Positions 31,549 to 40,168 of a stretch of 60,885 nucleotides of DNA are shown here, one piece after another (position 1 is the first letter of the stretch; each line of letters begins with the position of its first letter). Source of the stretch: Opi-474 sp039936075 (GTDB lineage: Bacteria > Verrucomicrobiota > Verrucomicrobiia > Opitutales > Opitutaceae); contig JBDTJA010000286.1 in the NCBI GenBank assembly GCA_039936075.1, positions 1-60,885 on the forward strand. Reading direction: 5' to 3'. The notes beneath the pieces are model-generated. The model was not told the DNA's origin. It made no database searches and saw only the letters and a program-made list of their open reading frames with translations. A program made the position numbers and the translations under genes.

Positions 31549-31758
31549 GTGGGAGAGCGAACAGGGAATCCGCCGCGCGGTGCGAGCAGAAATGTGCACC
31601 ATGCAGGGCAATTTACGCTGCGGCGGGCGGCTAGACCGGGCGTTCCGCCGCCCGGCTGATCGAAAAAGGATCTCGCGCACGGAGCGGCCGACTCACCTTC
31701 GAAAGCGCGCGAGAGTTGAATCCCGGCAACCCTGCGTTATGGTTGGGGTCGATCTCCC

Positions 31759-32742
31759 ATGGCTGTTCAATTCAAAGACTATTACGCAACCCTCGGGGTG
31801 GCCCGCACGGCATCCCCCGACGAAATCAAGCAGGCTTTTCGCAAGCTTGCGCGGATTCATCACCCCGACGTCGCCAAAAACAAGGCGGCCGGAGATGCCA
31901 AATTCAAGGAGATCAATGAGGCGTACGAGGTCTTGGGTGACCCGGAAAAGCGCAAGCGCTACGACGAACTCGGGCCGAATTGGCAGGATGGTGGTGGCCA
32001 GGCCGCTTATGGGGCGGGTCCGCGGGGCCAGTCGAGGAGCGGGCCGGGCGCACCTGATTTCGAGTTCGATGGCACGGGGTTCAGCGATTTTTTCGAATCG
32101 TTTTTCGGCAGTGGACGCGGCGGATCCGCCGGCGCGCGGCGGCGCGGCCCCGTTTCAATGGATGATGACGAAGCCGGTTTTTCTCATCCGGGCAACGACG
32201 TGGAAGCCGACCTCTTGGTCACGCTCGAGGAAGTCCTGGGTGGTTCGCAGCGTAAGGTAACACTCCGGCGCCCCGCGCAAAATGGGGCTGCTGACCAATT
32301 GAACACCTATCAGGTACGCATCCCGGCGGGCGTCCATGACGGCCAGCGCATCCGCTTGGCGGGCCAGGGCGGGGCGGGCTACGGCGGCGGGGCGGCGGGC
32401 GATCTCTATCTCCGCGTGCGGCTGGCGCGGCATCCCGAATTTCGCGTGGAAGGCGTCGATCTACATTTCGATCTGGATCTCGCACCTTGGGAAGCCGTGT
32501 TGGGCGTGACGGTGAAGATCCCGACGCTCGACGGGCAAACATCGTTACGAGTGCCAGCCGGCACGGCCGCCGGCAGTCAATTGCGCCTGCGTGGCTTGGG
32601 CCTGCCAGGCGACGACAAGACCCGGGGCAACTTGTATGCGACCGTGCTGATCCAGGTGCCAGCGACGGTGTCTGCGGAGGAGAAAGCTGAGTGGGAAAAA
32701 TTGGCCAGCACGTCGAAGTTCAATCCGCGAAAAACTTCCTGA
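31759..32742 (+). CDS. cbpA: CbpA-type DnaJ co-chaperone
   Basis: This J-domain protein stimulates the ATPase of DnaK and delivers clients to it. The ATG at 31759 gives MAVQFKDYYATLGVARTASPDEIKQ and 327 residues. The J domain covers residues 1-70 with HPD in IHHPDVAKNK. A Gly-rich region follows. The C-terminal substrate-binding domains (DLLVTLEEVLGG, then LRLRGLGLPG) lack the DnaJ cysteine-rich zinc domain, so it is type II (CbpA-like). It is divergent from the carboxypeptidase gene. Confidence 0.93.
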   Translation: MAVQFKDYYATLGVARTASPDEIKQAFRKLARIHHPDVAKNKAAGDAKFKEINEAYEVLGDPEKRKRYDELGPNWQDGGGQAAYGAGPRGQSRSGPGAPDFEFDGTGFSDFFESFFGSGRGGSAGARRRGPVSMDDDEAGFSHPGNDVEADLLVTLEEVLGGSQRKVTLRRPAQNGAADQLNTYQVRIPAGVHDGQRIRLAGQGGAGYGGGAAGDLYLRVRLARHPEFRVEGVDLHFDLDLAPWEAVLGVTVKIPTLDGQTSLRVPAGTAAGSQLRLRGLGLPGDDKTRGNLYATVLIQVPATVSAEEKAEWEKLASTSKFNPRKTS

Positions 32743-33309
32743 GGACAGAAATTGTTACAAGCGCTCGTCCATTGTCCGCACCGTTGGGCGATGATGGTCA
32801 TGAGCTGAAGAGCGACATGGGTTCGACTGCACCAGTAAGCAGAAGCGGTGGCAGTCAATCGAGCATGAGCTTCATGGCGGCAGTGACGTGGGCCGGGGCG
32901 CTGCGCTGTGTCATTTTGTAAGTTAAGACCCAGATTGCTACCGGGAGTAGGGCAGGGTCTTTGACCCGCAATTCTGTTTCCGTGTCGTGGCGAGAAGTGA
33001 AGCGACGCCCGTTCAGGTAGGAGGCAGAAGGATTGCATCCACCTTCTCCAGGAGCATGGCCGACGGGATAATTTGCCCGACGGGGCGACGAGGAATGACA
33101 ACCGGGAAGGCGGGTCAAAGACCTCGCCCTACTTCGGATTTTGCGCGCAGGGCGGCACGTTAAGACGCGTGAGCTTCACCGGAGGTGCCGACCCCTTCCA
33201 AGACTCGGCGATGGCGCGCTTGAGCCCGCGAAGGCGGGTGGCCGCTTGTTTGCTGCTGACGATCTTGATGATGAGACGGCCTTGGCCGTCACTTGCGCGC
33301 CAGCCGGGT
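32743..33309. other. Gene-poor gap between cbpA and prfC
   Basis: This 567-base gap holds no gene I can name. It contains a 188-base element with inverted-repeat ends at 32946-33133, and a minus-strand open frame (ending at 33129) just past the prfC stop that looks protein-like in base composition but has no start codon (see findings). Confidence 0.6.
32946..33133. mobile_element. MITE-like element with 24-bp terminal inverted repeats
   Basis: The ends 32946-32969 and 33110-33133 are reverse complements at 22 of 24 positions; both contain GGTCTTTGACCCGC or its complement and start with AGTAGGGC. The element is 188 bases long and has no transposase frame. Just inside the right end the complementary strand reads GTCATTCCTCGTCGCC, similar to other dispersed palindromes. 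No target-site duplication was obvious. Confidence 0.6.
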
Positions 33310-34962
33310 CTACAGGCTTTGCTCGAGGGGCAGGTCGTGGAGTTTTAGTTCCGGGTTCTTCTCCGCGAAATAATTCATCGTCCATTCGTTCGGGAAAAGG
33401 ACGATGGGCTGGCCGAGTTTATCGGTCCCAAAGGCCACGCCGCTCGCGACGATGAGGCGGGTGACGTCAGGCAATTTCTCCGCCGGATTCACGGGCGCGA
33501 GCCACTTCATAAGCGTCCAATTGCACGGATCGAGGCGCGAGGCAGCGCCGTACTCGCTCTCGAGGCGAAACTGCACGACTTCGAACTGCAGCGCGCCGAC
33601 CGCGGCGAGTAGAGTGGAGGTCGTCATGCCGGCGCGGAGCGTGATGGATTGCACGACTCCTTCCTGCAGCAGCTGGTCGAGGCCAGCGCGGAATTTTTTC
33701 GCGTCGGATGGATTCGGGTTGGTGATGAAGGTGAAGACCTCAGGCGGAAAGCGGGGAATTTCGTCGTAAGCGATTGCACGGTCCTCGGTCAGCGTGTCGC
33801 CAATTCCGAATTCATTATGGCCGACGAGGCCGATGACATCGCCCGGCCATGCCTCGTCCACGGTCTCGCGGTCCTGCCCAAAGAGTTTGTGGGACGACGA
33901 AAGCCGGACGGTTTTGCCGGTGCGCTGATGCGTGACGAGCATGTCGCGGGTGAACTTACCTGAGCAGATGCGCACGAACGCGATGCGGTCCCGGTGCTTG
34001 GGATCCATGTTGGCCTGAATCTTGAAGACGAACGCAGAGAAACGGGGATAATCCACGGGCACGATCTCACCGACCGTGGTCGGCTGATTCGAGTGGCCGG
34101 CGGAAATGGGAATGATGGCGTTGCGGTGCGGCTGGGGTGGGACGGAATCGTGAAGAAAACCATCGAGCAGCAGCTGGATGCCGAAGTTGTTCACGGCGCT
34201 GCCGAAATAGACCGGCGTCTGCTGGCCGGCGCGCACGGCGGCGAGGTCGAAGGTATGACCGGCGCCGTCGAGCATGGCCAGTTGCTCGGTGACTTGGGCG
34301 AACGTATAGTCATCGAGCTTTTCGCGAACGGCGGGCGCCTCGAGCGAGGTGACGTTGACCGGCGCCTGGTATTTGCCGCCGGCGACGCGCTCGAACAGAT
34401 GAACTTCGCGTGTGCGGCGGTCGAAGACTCCGCGGAATGAGGGACCGTTGCCGAGTGGCCAGATCACGGGCGACGACTGGAGGCCGAGCACCTGCTCGAG
34501 CTCGTCCAGGAGCTCGAGGGCGTTGCGCGTGGGCCGATCACACTTGTTCATGAACGTGAAGATCGGGACGCCGCGGCGCCGGCAGACTTCGAAGAGTTTG
34601 CGGGTTTGCGCCTCGATGCCTTTGGCCGCGTCGATCACCATGACGGCGGCGTCGACAGCGGTGAGCACGCGATACGTGTCCTCGGAAAAGTCCTTGTGCC
34701 CCGGCGTATCGAGCAAGTTGACGGCATAACCGGTGTAATCGAACTGCAGGACGGTCGAGCTGATGGAAATGCCCCGCTGTTTCTCGAGTTCCATCCAGTC
34801 AGAGGCGGTGGCGCGCTGATTCTTGCGGGCCGTCACGGCGCCGGCGAGATGGATGGCATTGCCGTACAACAGAAATTTTTCCGTCAACGTGGTCTTGCCG
34901 GCATCCGGGTGGGAGATGATCGCAAAGGTGCGACGACGGGCGATTTCAGCGGCGGGAGACAT
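33310..34962 (-). CDS. prfC: Peptide chain release factor 3
   Basis: RF3 is a translational GTPase that recycles RF1 and RF2 from the ribosome after termination. The ATG at 34962 gives MSPAAEIARRRTFAIISHPDAGKTTL and 550 residues. The G1 loop SHPDAGKT is at 17-24, and the others are DTPGHKDF and NKCD. KNQRATASDWMELEKQRGISI is the RF3-type switch I region. There is a clear prfC C-terminal domain (LEVVQFRLESEYG-like, written here as LQFEVVQFRLESEYG). The region before the start holds a 19-base palindrome and no clear Shine-Dalgarno site. Confidence 0.97.
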   Translation of the reverse strand: MSPAAEIARRRTFAIISHPDAGKTTLTEKFLLYGNAIHLAGAVTARKNQRATASDWMELEKQRGISISSTVLQFDYTGYAVNLLDTPGHKDFSEDTYRVLTAVDAAVMVIDAAKGIEAQTRKLFEVCRRRGVPIFTFMNKCDRPTRNALELLDELEQVLGLQSSPVIWPLGNGPSFRGVFDRRTREVHLFERVAGGKYQAPVNVTSLEAPAVREKLDDYTFAQVTEQLAMLDGAGHTFDLAAVRAGQQTPVYFGSAVNNFGIQLLLDGFLHDSVPPQPHRNAIIPISAGHSNQPTTVGEIVPVDYPRFSAFVFKIQANMDPKHRDRIAFVRICSGKFTRDMLVTHQRTGKTVRLSSSHKLFGQDRETVDEAWPGDVIGLVGHNEFGIGDTLTEDRAIAYDEIPRFPPEVFTFITNPNPSDAKKFRAGLDQLLQEGVVQSITLRAGMTTSTLLAAVGALQFEVVQFRLESEYGAASRLDPCNWTLMKWLAPVNPAEKLPDVTRLIVASGVAFGTDKLGQPIVLFPNEWTMNYFAEKNPELKLHDLPLEQSL

Positions 34963-34994
34963 GCGTAAAACGTTTACGCAAAGGGGCAAAGCCC
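34962..34994. promoter_or_regulatory. Palindrome and small hairpin at the prfC start
   Basis: TGCGTAAA / TTTACGCA with a 3-base centre (34962-34980) abuts the prfC start codon. A second stem GGGGC / GCCCC with an AAA loop lies at 34982-34994. The palindrome has the AACGTT centre seen in LacI-family operators, but it could equally be a 5' leader hairpin. Its function is unproven. Confidence 0.35.
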
Positions 34995-35102
34995 CGCAGG
35001 GGAAGTCTATTTTCACGGGTTGGACCGTCCTGACCGGGAATGACGGCATTCGGAAAAAAGAGCTTGGCCCGAATAGTGGAAATCGGCAGGAACGACGCCG
35101 TC

Positions 35103-35999
35103 ATGAAATTCCTGAAGTTTCTGGGCTATACGGTGCTCGCTCTGGTCGCGATTGTGGCCGCGTTGGTTTTGGTCGTGTACCTACGGTCCAATTCGAAGCT
35201 GAACCGGATTCATATCGTTACGGTCCAGTCGCCACTGTTGCCGACGGATGCTGGCGCCATCGCGCGCGGTCGGCATCTTGCGGTGACGCGGGGTTGCATG
35301 GAGTGCCATGGGAAGGACTTGGGCGGCCATAAGGTGGTGGATGATCCGGCAATGGGCCGACTGTATGCCCCGAATCTCACGGCGGGACGAGGTGGGCTCA
35401 GTGCGATTTTCCGCGATGAGGATTGGGTGAAAGCGATCCGGCACGGCGTGGCGCCGGATGGGCGCGGGCTCTTTCTCATGCCGTCCACGGACTACTCGCA
35501 TTTTACCGAGTCGGACATGGGCGATCTCGTGGTTTTTCTGAAATCGCTCAAGCCGGTGGACCGCGACAATTTGCCGCTGTCCGTCGGGCCAGTGGCGCGA
35601 GCGCTGATGGTGGCCGGCAAGATCAAGCTGGCGGCCGACGAGATCGACCATGTCAACCTGCGACCCACGATCGTGACCCCGGGAATCACCGTGGAATATG
35701 GCCGGTATGTAGCCGTGGGCTGCACGGGTTGCCATGGGTCAAATTATTCGGGCGGCAAAATCGACATCGGGCCGCCGAACTGGCCGCGGGCGGCGAATTT
35801 GACGCCCGATTCCAGCGGACGGCTGTCAAAGTGGAGCGAGGACGATTTTCTCCGCACCGTGCGCACCGGAAAGCGGCCGGACGGCACCGAATTGAGCCCC
35901 GTGATGCCGCGCGCGTTCGGTCTGATGAATGACACCGAATTGAAGGCCGTGTGGCTGTACCTGAAGACCCTGCCGAGCGTGGCGACCGGCGTGCGGTGA
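35103..35999 (+). CDS. Membrane-anchored diheme cytochrome c
   Basis: This periplasmic electron carrier has two c-type hemes. The ATG at 35103 gives MKFLKFLGYTVLALVAIVAALVLVVYLRS, an N-terminal membrane anchor at about residues 7-26, and 298 residues. Heme sites are C65-M-E-C68-H69 and C207-T-G-C210-H211. Likely distal Met ligands are in GLFLMPSTDYS and ELSPVMPRAF. The two halves are repeats of one cytochrome c domain. No obvious dehydrogenase partner is adjacent. It is divergent from prfC. Confidence 0.92.
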   Translation: MKFLKFLGYTVLALVAIVAALVLVVYLRSNSKLNRIHIVTVQSPLLPTDAGAIARGRHLAVTRGCMECHGKDLGGHKVVDDPAMGRLYAPNLTAGRGGLSAIFRDEDWVKAIRHGVAPDGRGLFLMPSTDYSHFTESDMGDLVVFLKSLKPVDRDNLPLSVGPVARALMVAGKIKLAADEIDHVNLRPTIVTPGITVEYGRYVAVGCTGCHGSNYSGGKIDIGPPNWPRAANLTPDSSGRLSKWSEDDFLRTVRTGKRPDGTELSPVMPRAFGLMNDTELKAVWLYLKTLPSVATGVR

Positions 36000-36066
36000 G
36001 TCAGCACTGCGGGCCAGAATGATTTAGAGTTTGGCGCGGGCAGGGGACAGCGGTCAGGGTGACGCC

Positions 36067-37236
36067 ATGTCCGTTCCTACGCTCAAGCTGAAACCCAACG
36101 CCAAGCCACGCGTGCTGGCGGGACACCCGTGGGTGTTTGCCAACGAGGTCGAGGCGCTGCTCCCCGCTGATCAGGACGGCGAAATCGTCGAATGCCGGGA
36201 TCGCGCGGATCGGTTTCTCGGCACGGGCATATACAATTCGAAGTCCCAGATCATCTGGCGGCGCTTCAGCCGCGAACGCGCGGCGCTCAACGGCGCGTAT
36301 CTGCGCGGTGCGCTCGAGCGAGCGCTGGCGCGGCGCGAAGGCATCGCTGGTTCGTGCAAGCGACTGGTGTGGTCGGAATCGGATGATTTGCCCGGCCTCG
36401 TGGTGGACCAGTTTGGCGACACGCTCGTCGTGCAGATCCAGACGGCGGCGATGGAGAAGCGGTCGGTCCTCGTCGGAGACGTGCTGGCCGAGTTGCTGCA
36501 GCCGGCGGAGATTATTTTCCGCAACGACGCCCCCATTCGCCGACTCGAGGGCTTGCCACTCGAGGTCCACACACGCTCGGGTCAGACTTGGGATGCGCGC
36601 TGGATGACGATCGATGGCATGGAATACTGGCTCGACCTGCAGAACGGCCAAAAGACGGGATTTTATCTCGACCAGCGTGCGCAGCATCCGTTGGTGGCGA
36701 AGTTCTGCGCGGGCAAACGGGTGCTTGATGCGTTTTGCAACCAAGGACCCTTTGCCCTTCACGCCGCGCGCGCGGGAGCGACAAAAGTGCTCGGGCTCGA
36801 CAGCGCGGAGGACGCGATCGCGGCGGCGCGGCGCAACGCGGAGAAGAACGGCGTGAAGGCGGAGTTTGGCGTGGCGAATGTCTTTGACTGGCTCAACGAC
36901 GCCTCGCGCGCGGGCGAGCCGCTGTGGGATGTCATCATTCTCGATCCGCCGCCGTTCGCCAAATCGAAGAGCGCACTCGAGGGCGCATTGCGCGGATACA
37001 AGGAAATCAACCTGCGGGCCCTGCAGCGGCTCGCGCCGGGCGGTATCCTGGCGACGTACACGTGCTCGCATCACATGCAGGATGCGGAATTGCGCGGAGT
37101 GCTGGCCGACGCGGCGGCCGATGCGAAGCGGAAGGTGAGGGTGCGGGAGTTCTGCCACCAGCCGCCCGATCATCCCGTGCTCGTGACCATGATGGAAAGT
37201 GAGTATCTGCGCGGGTACATTGTGCAGGCGGAGTAA
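36067..37236 (+). CDS. rlmI: RlmI-type 23S rRNA (cytosine-C5) methyltransferase
   Basis: This SAM-dependent methyltransferase resembles RlmI (YccW), which modifies C1962 of 23S rRNA. The ATG at 36067 gives MSVPTLKLKPNAKPRVLAGHPWVFANEV and 389 residues. An N-terminal PUA domain covers about residues 1-75. A middle segment has QNGQKTGFYLDQR, the family motif. The SAM-binding Rossmann part has VLDAFCNQGPFALHAARAGA, then IILDPPPFAKSK. The order of motifs matches RlmI. The exact target base is inferred from the family. Confidence 0.9.
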   Translation: MSVPTLKLKPNAKPRVLAGHPWVFANEVEALLPADQDGEIVECRDRADRFLGTGIYNSKSQIIWRRFSRERAALNGAYLRGALERALARREGIAGSCKRLVWSESDDLPGLVVDQFGDTLVVQIQTAAMEKRSVLVGDVLAELLQPAEIIFRNDAPIRRLEGLPLEVHTRSGQTWDARWMTIDGMEYWLDLQNGQKTGFYLDQRAQHPLVAKFCAGKRVLDAFCNQGPFALHAARAGATKVLGLDSAEDAIAAARRNAEKNGVKAEFGVANVFDWLNDASRAGEPLWDVIILDPPPFAKSKSALEGALRGYKEINLRALQRLAPGGILATYTCSHHMQDAELRGVLADAAADAKRKVRVREFCHQPPDHPVLVTMMESEYLRGYIVQAE

Positions 37237-37365
37237 ACCGGGCTGAGCCCATATTGGCGCGGATTAGTGAATCATCCAAGGGGCTTTGGGTTAATGGGTT
37301 AACGGAGTACGGCCGCTGCGCATCGATAATGCGCGCACTGGTATGGTTGTTGCAATGGAGAGGCC

Positions 37366-38982
37366 GTGAAATCGGACGCCGTCGCCAATTCGTTCCCTCA
37401 AACGGGGCATGGACTTGTGCTTGGCGTTCGTCCGCATTCGGCGCGGGCCCGACCGATGGGCATCCCGGGCCGCGAGTACTGGCGGGCGCGGCCGAACGCC
37501 TGGGCGCGAGAATTCTCGGAAGTAATGTGCGCGGTTTTCGGGGTGGCGGTGATGGGCTGGTTCGTGCCGGTGAGCTACCATTTCTTTGGATATATTTACC
37601 TGCTCATGGTGATTGCGCTCAGCTTGCGCGTGGGCCGCTGGCCGGTGTTGTTTGCGGCCGGACTGAGTGCGGTGACGTGGAATTTTGTCTTCATGCCGCC
37701 GCGGCTGGCCTTCGAGATGCCCGACGTCGACGACAGCCTGATGCTGGGCTGCTTTTGTTTCGCGGCCTTGATCGGCGGTCAGCTGACCGCAAGGATTCGC
37801 GAGCGGGAGCGGGACGAACGCCAGCGTGAGCAGAGGTCCGCGGCATTTCTCCACCTGACCCGGGCACTGGCCGCGACGCGCACGCTGGATGAGGCGGTCG
37901 AGGCCGCGCTCCGGCAGGCGGATGAGCTTTTCGCGGCGCGCACGGCAGTATGGTTGGTGGATGAGTCCGGGGCGCTCGTGGCTCACCCCGCCAGTTCATT
38001 CTCTCCGGACACGAACGAGCTGAAGACGGCCACGGCGGCGCTGCATGATGGACTGCGGTGGGGCCGTAACACGGAAGAACTGGGCACCGGCAGAAGCCTG
38101 CACCTGCCGTTGACACGCGCGGGCCACGCGCTCGGCACCTTCGCGGTGCGGTGGCCAGGTGAGTTGGGCCAGCTCAGCTCGAAGCAAAGGGACCTGATTG
38201 ACGGATTTGCCGAGCAGATCGCGCTGTTTGTCGAGCGCGAGCAACTGCGCATGAGTGCGGAGCGGGAAAAGCTGCTGCTGGAATCCGACCGCCTGCACCG
38301 CACGTTGCTGGACAGCGTATCCCATGAGTTGAAAACGCCGCTCGCGGTGTTGCGCTCCGCGACGGAGAAGCTCGGCACGATTGACGAGCAGAAGCGGCTC
38401 ACGCTGACCGGCGAAATCAATCAGGCCACCCGGCGGCTCGACCATCTGGTGGCCAATTTACTCCACCAGACCCGGTTGGAATCCGGCGGGTTGACGCCGC
38501 TCGTCGATTGGTGCGATGCGCGGGACCTCATTGAAGTGGCGCGACGCGCAACCGGCGAGGCCCTGGTGTCCCGGTCAGTCAAAGTGGAAATTCCCCAGGA
38601 CGTGCCGCTCTTCCTCGCGGATGCCGTGCTGATGGAGCACGTGCTGGTCAATCTCCTGTTGAATGCGGCCCGGTACACGCCTGCGGGCAGCCCGATCAGG
38701 CTGACGGCGGGATGGTCGGTCGATCAGGCCCGCATCTACCTTGCGGTGTCCGATTGTGGGTCCGGTATTGCGCCGGAACTGATGCCCCAGCTGTTCCAGA
38801 AATTCCGGCGTGGAACATCGGCTCCGGCGGGCGGCTTGGGGCTCGGACTGTCCATCGTGCGCGGGTTCATGCAGGCGCAAGGTGGCGAAGTGGTGGCGGG
38901 AACGAGCCGGGAAGGCGGGGCATGTTTCACGGTGAGTTTGCCGCATGTCGCGCATGGGAGCGTGCCCAACGATGAGCACTGA
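37366..38982 (+). CDS. KdpD-like membrane sensor histidine kinase lacking the KdpD/Usp N-terminus
   Basis: This kinase phosphorylates the response regulator whose gene overlaps its end by 11 bases. The GTG at 37366, seven bases after GGAG, gives 538 residues; an ATG at 37456 is an alternative. The N-terminal part has three or four membrane segments of the DUF4118 type. A GAF domain lies at about 150-290. The HisKA His is in SVSHELKTPL near residue 321. The catalytic domain has LVNLLLNAARYTP, SDCGSGI and GGLGLGLSIVRG. The cytoplasmic KdpD and Usp domains of E. coli KdpD are absent, so this is a shortened form. No kdpFABC genes are in the window. Confidence 0.88.
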   Translation: MKSDAVANSFPQTGHGLVLGVRPHSARARPMGIPGREYWRARPNAWAREFSEVMCAVFGVAVMGWFVPVSYHFFGYIYLLMVIALSLRVGRWPVLFAAGLSAVTWNFVFMPPRLAFEMPDVDDSLMLGCFCFAALIGGQLTARIRERERDERQREQRSAAFLHLTRALAATRTLDEAVEAALRQADELFAARTAVWLVDESGALVAHPASSFSPDTNELKTATAALHDGLRWGRNTEELGTGRSLHLPLTRAGHALGTFAVRWPGELGQLSSKQRDLIDGFAEQIALFVEREQLRMSAEREKLLLESDRLHRTLLDSVSHELKTPLAVLRSATEKLGTIDEQKRLTLTGEINQATRRLDHLVANLLHQTRLESGGLTPLVDWCDARDLIEVARRATGEALVSRSVKVEIPQDVPLFLADAVLMEHVLVNLLLNAARYTPAGSPIRLTAGWSVDQARIYLAVSDCGSGIAPELMPQLFQKFRRGTSAPAGGLGLGLSIVRGFMQAQGGEVVAGTSREGGACFTVSLPHVAHGSVPNDEH

Positions 38983-39682
38983 AACAAATCGCCCGGAAGT
39001 GCTGGTGATTGACGACGAAGTGCAGATTCGGCGGTTGCTGCGGATGACGCTGGAGGAGGCGGGTTACGCGGTGCGAGAGGCCGACACGGGCAAGGCTGGA
39101 CTGGAGGAAGTCCTGCGCCGCACCCCGGACGCGATTATTCTGGACCTGGGTTTACCGGGTGAGCCGGGCTTGGAAGTGCTGAAACGCCTCCGCGAATGGA
39201 ATCCGGTCCCCGTGTTGATCCTGTCGGTGTTCGGCCAGGAAGGCAGCAAGATCGCGGGCCTGGATGCGGGCGCGGATGATTACCTGACCAAGCCTTTTGG
39301 GGGCGCCGAACTGCTGGCCCGATTGCGCGCGCTGCTGCGCCGCATCAAACCGGCGGTGGCGACGAACCTCTTTCATTTTGGCCAGGTTGAAGTGGATCTG
39401 GGCCGGCGCCGCGTGACGAAGGCAGGTCAGACTTTGAAACTTACTTCGATGGAGTACGCGTTGCTGCAGCTCTTCATCACGCATCGCGACAAGGTGCTGA
39501 CGCACCGGCAGATTCTCGGGGAGCTATGGGGCCCAAAAGCAGAAACGCAGACTCACTACCTGCGGACTTACATGCTAAGACTGCGACGGAAACTCGAGGA
39601 TGACCTGGATGCGCCGAGGTATTTCCAGACGGAATCCGGGATCGGTTACCGATTCCTCAGTGAGACACCGGTCCACGTTTGA
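38972..39682 (+). CDS. KdpE-like OmpR-family response regulator
   Basis: This DNA-binding response regulator pairs with the overlapping kinase gene. The ATG at 38972 gives MSTETNRPEVLVIDDEVQIRRLL and 236 residues. The phospho-acceptor is Asp58 (AIILDLGLPGEPG), with acidic DDE at 14-16 and the Lys in YLTKPFGGAELLAR. The winged-helix domain has LTSMEYALLQLFITH, then RQILGELWGP, and ends with the KdpE-like THYLRTYMLRLRRKLE and ESGIGYRF. Its target genes are not indicated; kdp genes are absent and amtB lies 0.5 kb downstream. Confidence 0.9.
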   Translation: MSTETNRPEVLVIDDEVQIRRLLRMTLEEAGYAVREADTGKAGLEEVLRRTPDAIILDLGLPGEPGLEVLKRLREWNPVPVLILSVFGQEGSKIAGLDAGADDYLTKPFGGAELLARLRALLRRIKPAVATNLFHFGQVEVDLGRRRVTKAGQTLKLTSMEYALLQLFITHRDKVLTHRQILGELWGPKAETQTHYLRTYMLRLRRKLEDDLDAPRYFQTESGIGYRFLSETPVHV

Positions 39683-40168
39683 CCCGGTTTTGGCCGAGTT
39701 CACCACGACTCTGGTTCCGCGTTAGGGTCACCGCGGGGGTCACGGGCTGTACATCTTTTGTTCATAAAACAGCGTTAACTATCAACGCTCTGTTTATCCG
39801 GTGTGGTATGTCGGGTGCTAAATTGTCGGCGGTAATATGTACCGCACCACCTCAGCACTGAATGCCCGAATTGCCCTGCGGCCGCTGGAGGCGGCGCGCG
39901 GCGGCAGGAAGCGTGCGGCGGCGGCGAAGACTTTCTCCGAATTAGACACTCGGAGAGTATGCACAGTCCAACGGGCGGCCCCCCTATGGTCGGGGGGCCG
40001 CTCCCGGGCGCGCACCGGATCCTCAACGTTGGCGGGCGGCTTGGCCCCGCGGCCGCTGAGTGAGACCCGCCTTTCTGTCTTTCGCGGCCCTGAAGCCTTC
40101 CGGCTCCTGGCCGCTTGGTTTGTTCAACCCATAATCCGCGCGGTTTAAGAAACCCGCTAACACCGACA
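39683..40168. other. Long leader region upstream of amtB
   Basis: This 486-base stretch lies between the kdpE-like gene and amtB. It includes the hairpin at 39975-40001 and a GC-rich stretch. Short frames are present, but none looks real. I saw no convincing sigma-54 (GG-N10-GC) box, though amtB promoters in other bacteria often have one. Confidence 0.5.
39975..40001. terminator. Perfect 10-bp stem-loop
   Basis: GCGGCCCCCC (39975-39984) pairs with GGGGGGCCGC (39992-40001) around a 7-base loop. There is no T-run. It could end transcription from the kdpE-like gene or form part of the amtB leader. Confidence 0.5.

Noticed and set aside
32577..33101. Minus-strand frame of 174 codons downstream of cbpA
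   Set aside because: Composition is rich in Arg, Ser, Cys and Pro, it overlaps cbpA antisense and the inverted-repeat element, and it has no domain.
33141..33455. Plus-strand frame across the end of prfC
   Set aside because: It is antisense to prfC and to the frame past its stop; it has no family motif and no Shine-Dalgarno site.
39683..40168. Sigma-54 promoter upstream of amtB
   Set aside because: No convincing GG-N10-GC box was found, although nitrogen genes often have one.
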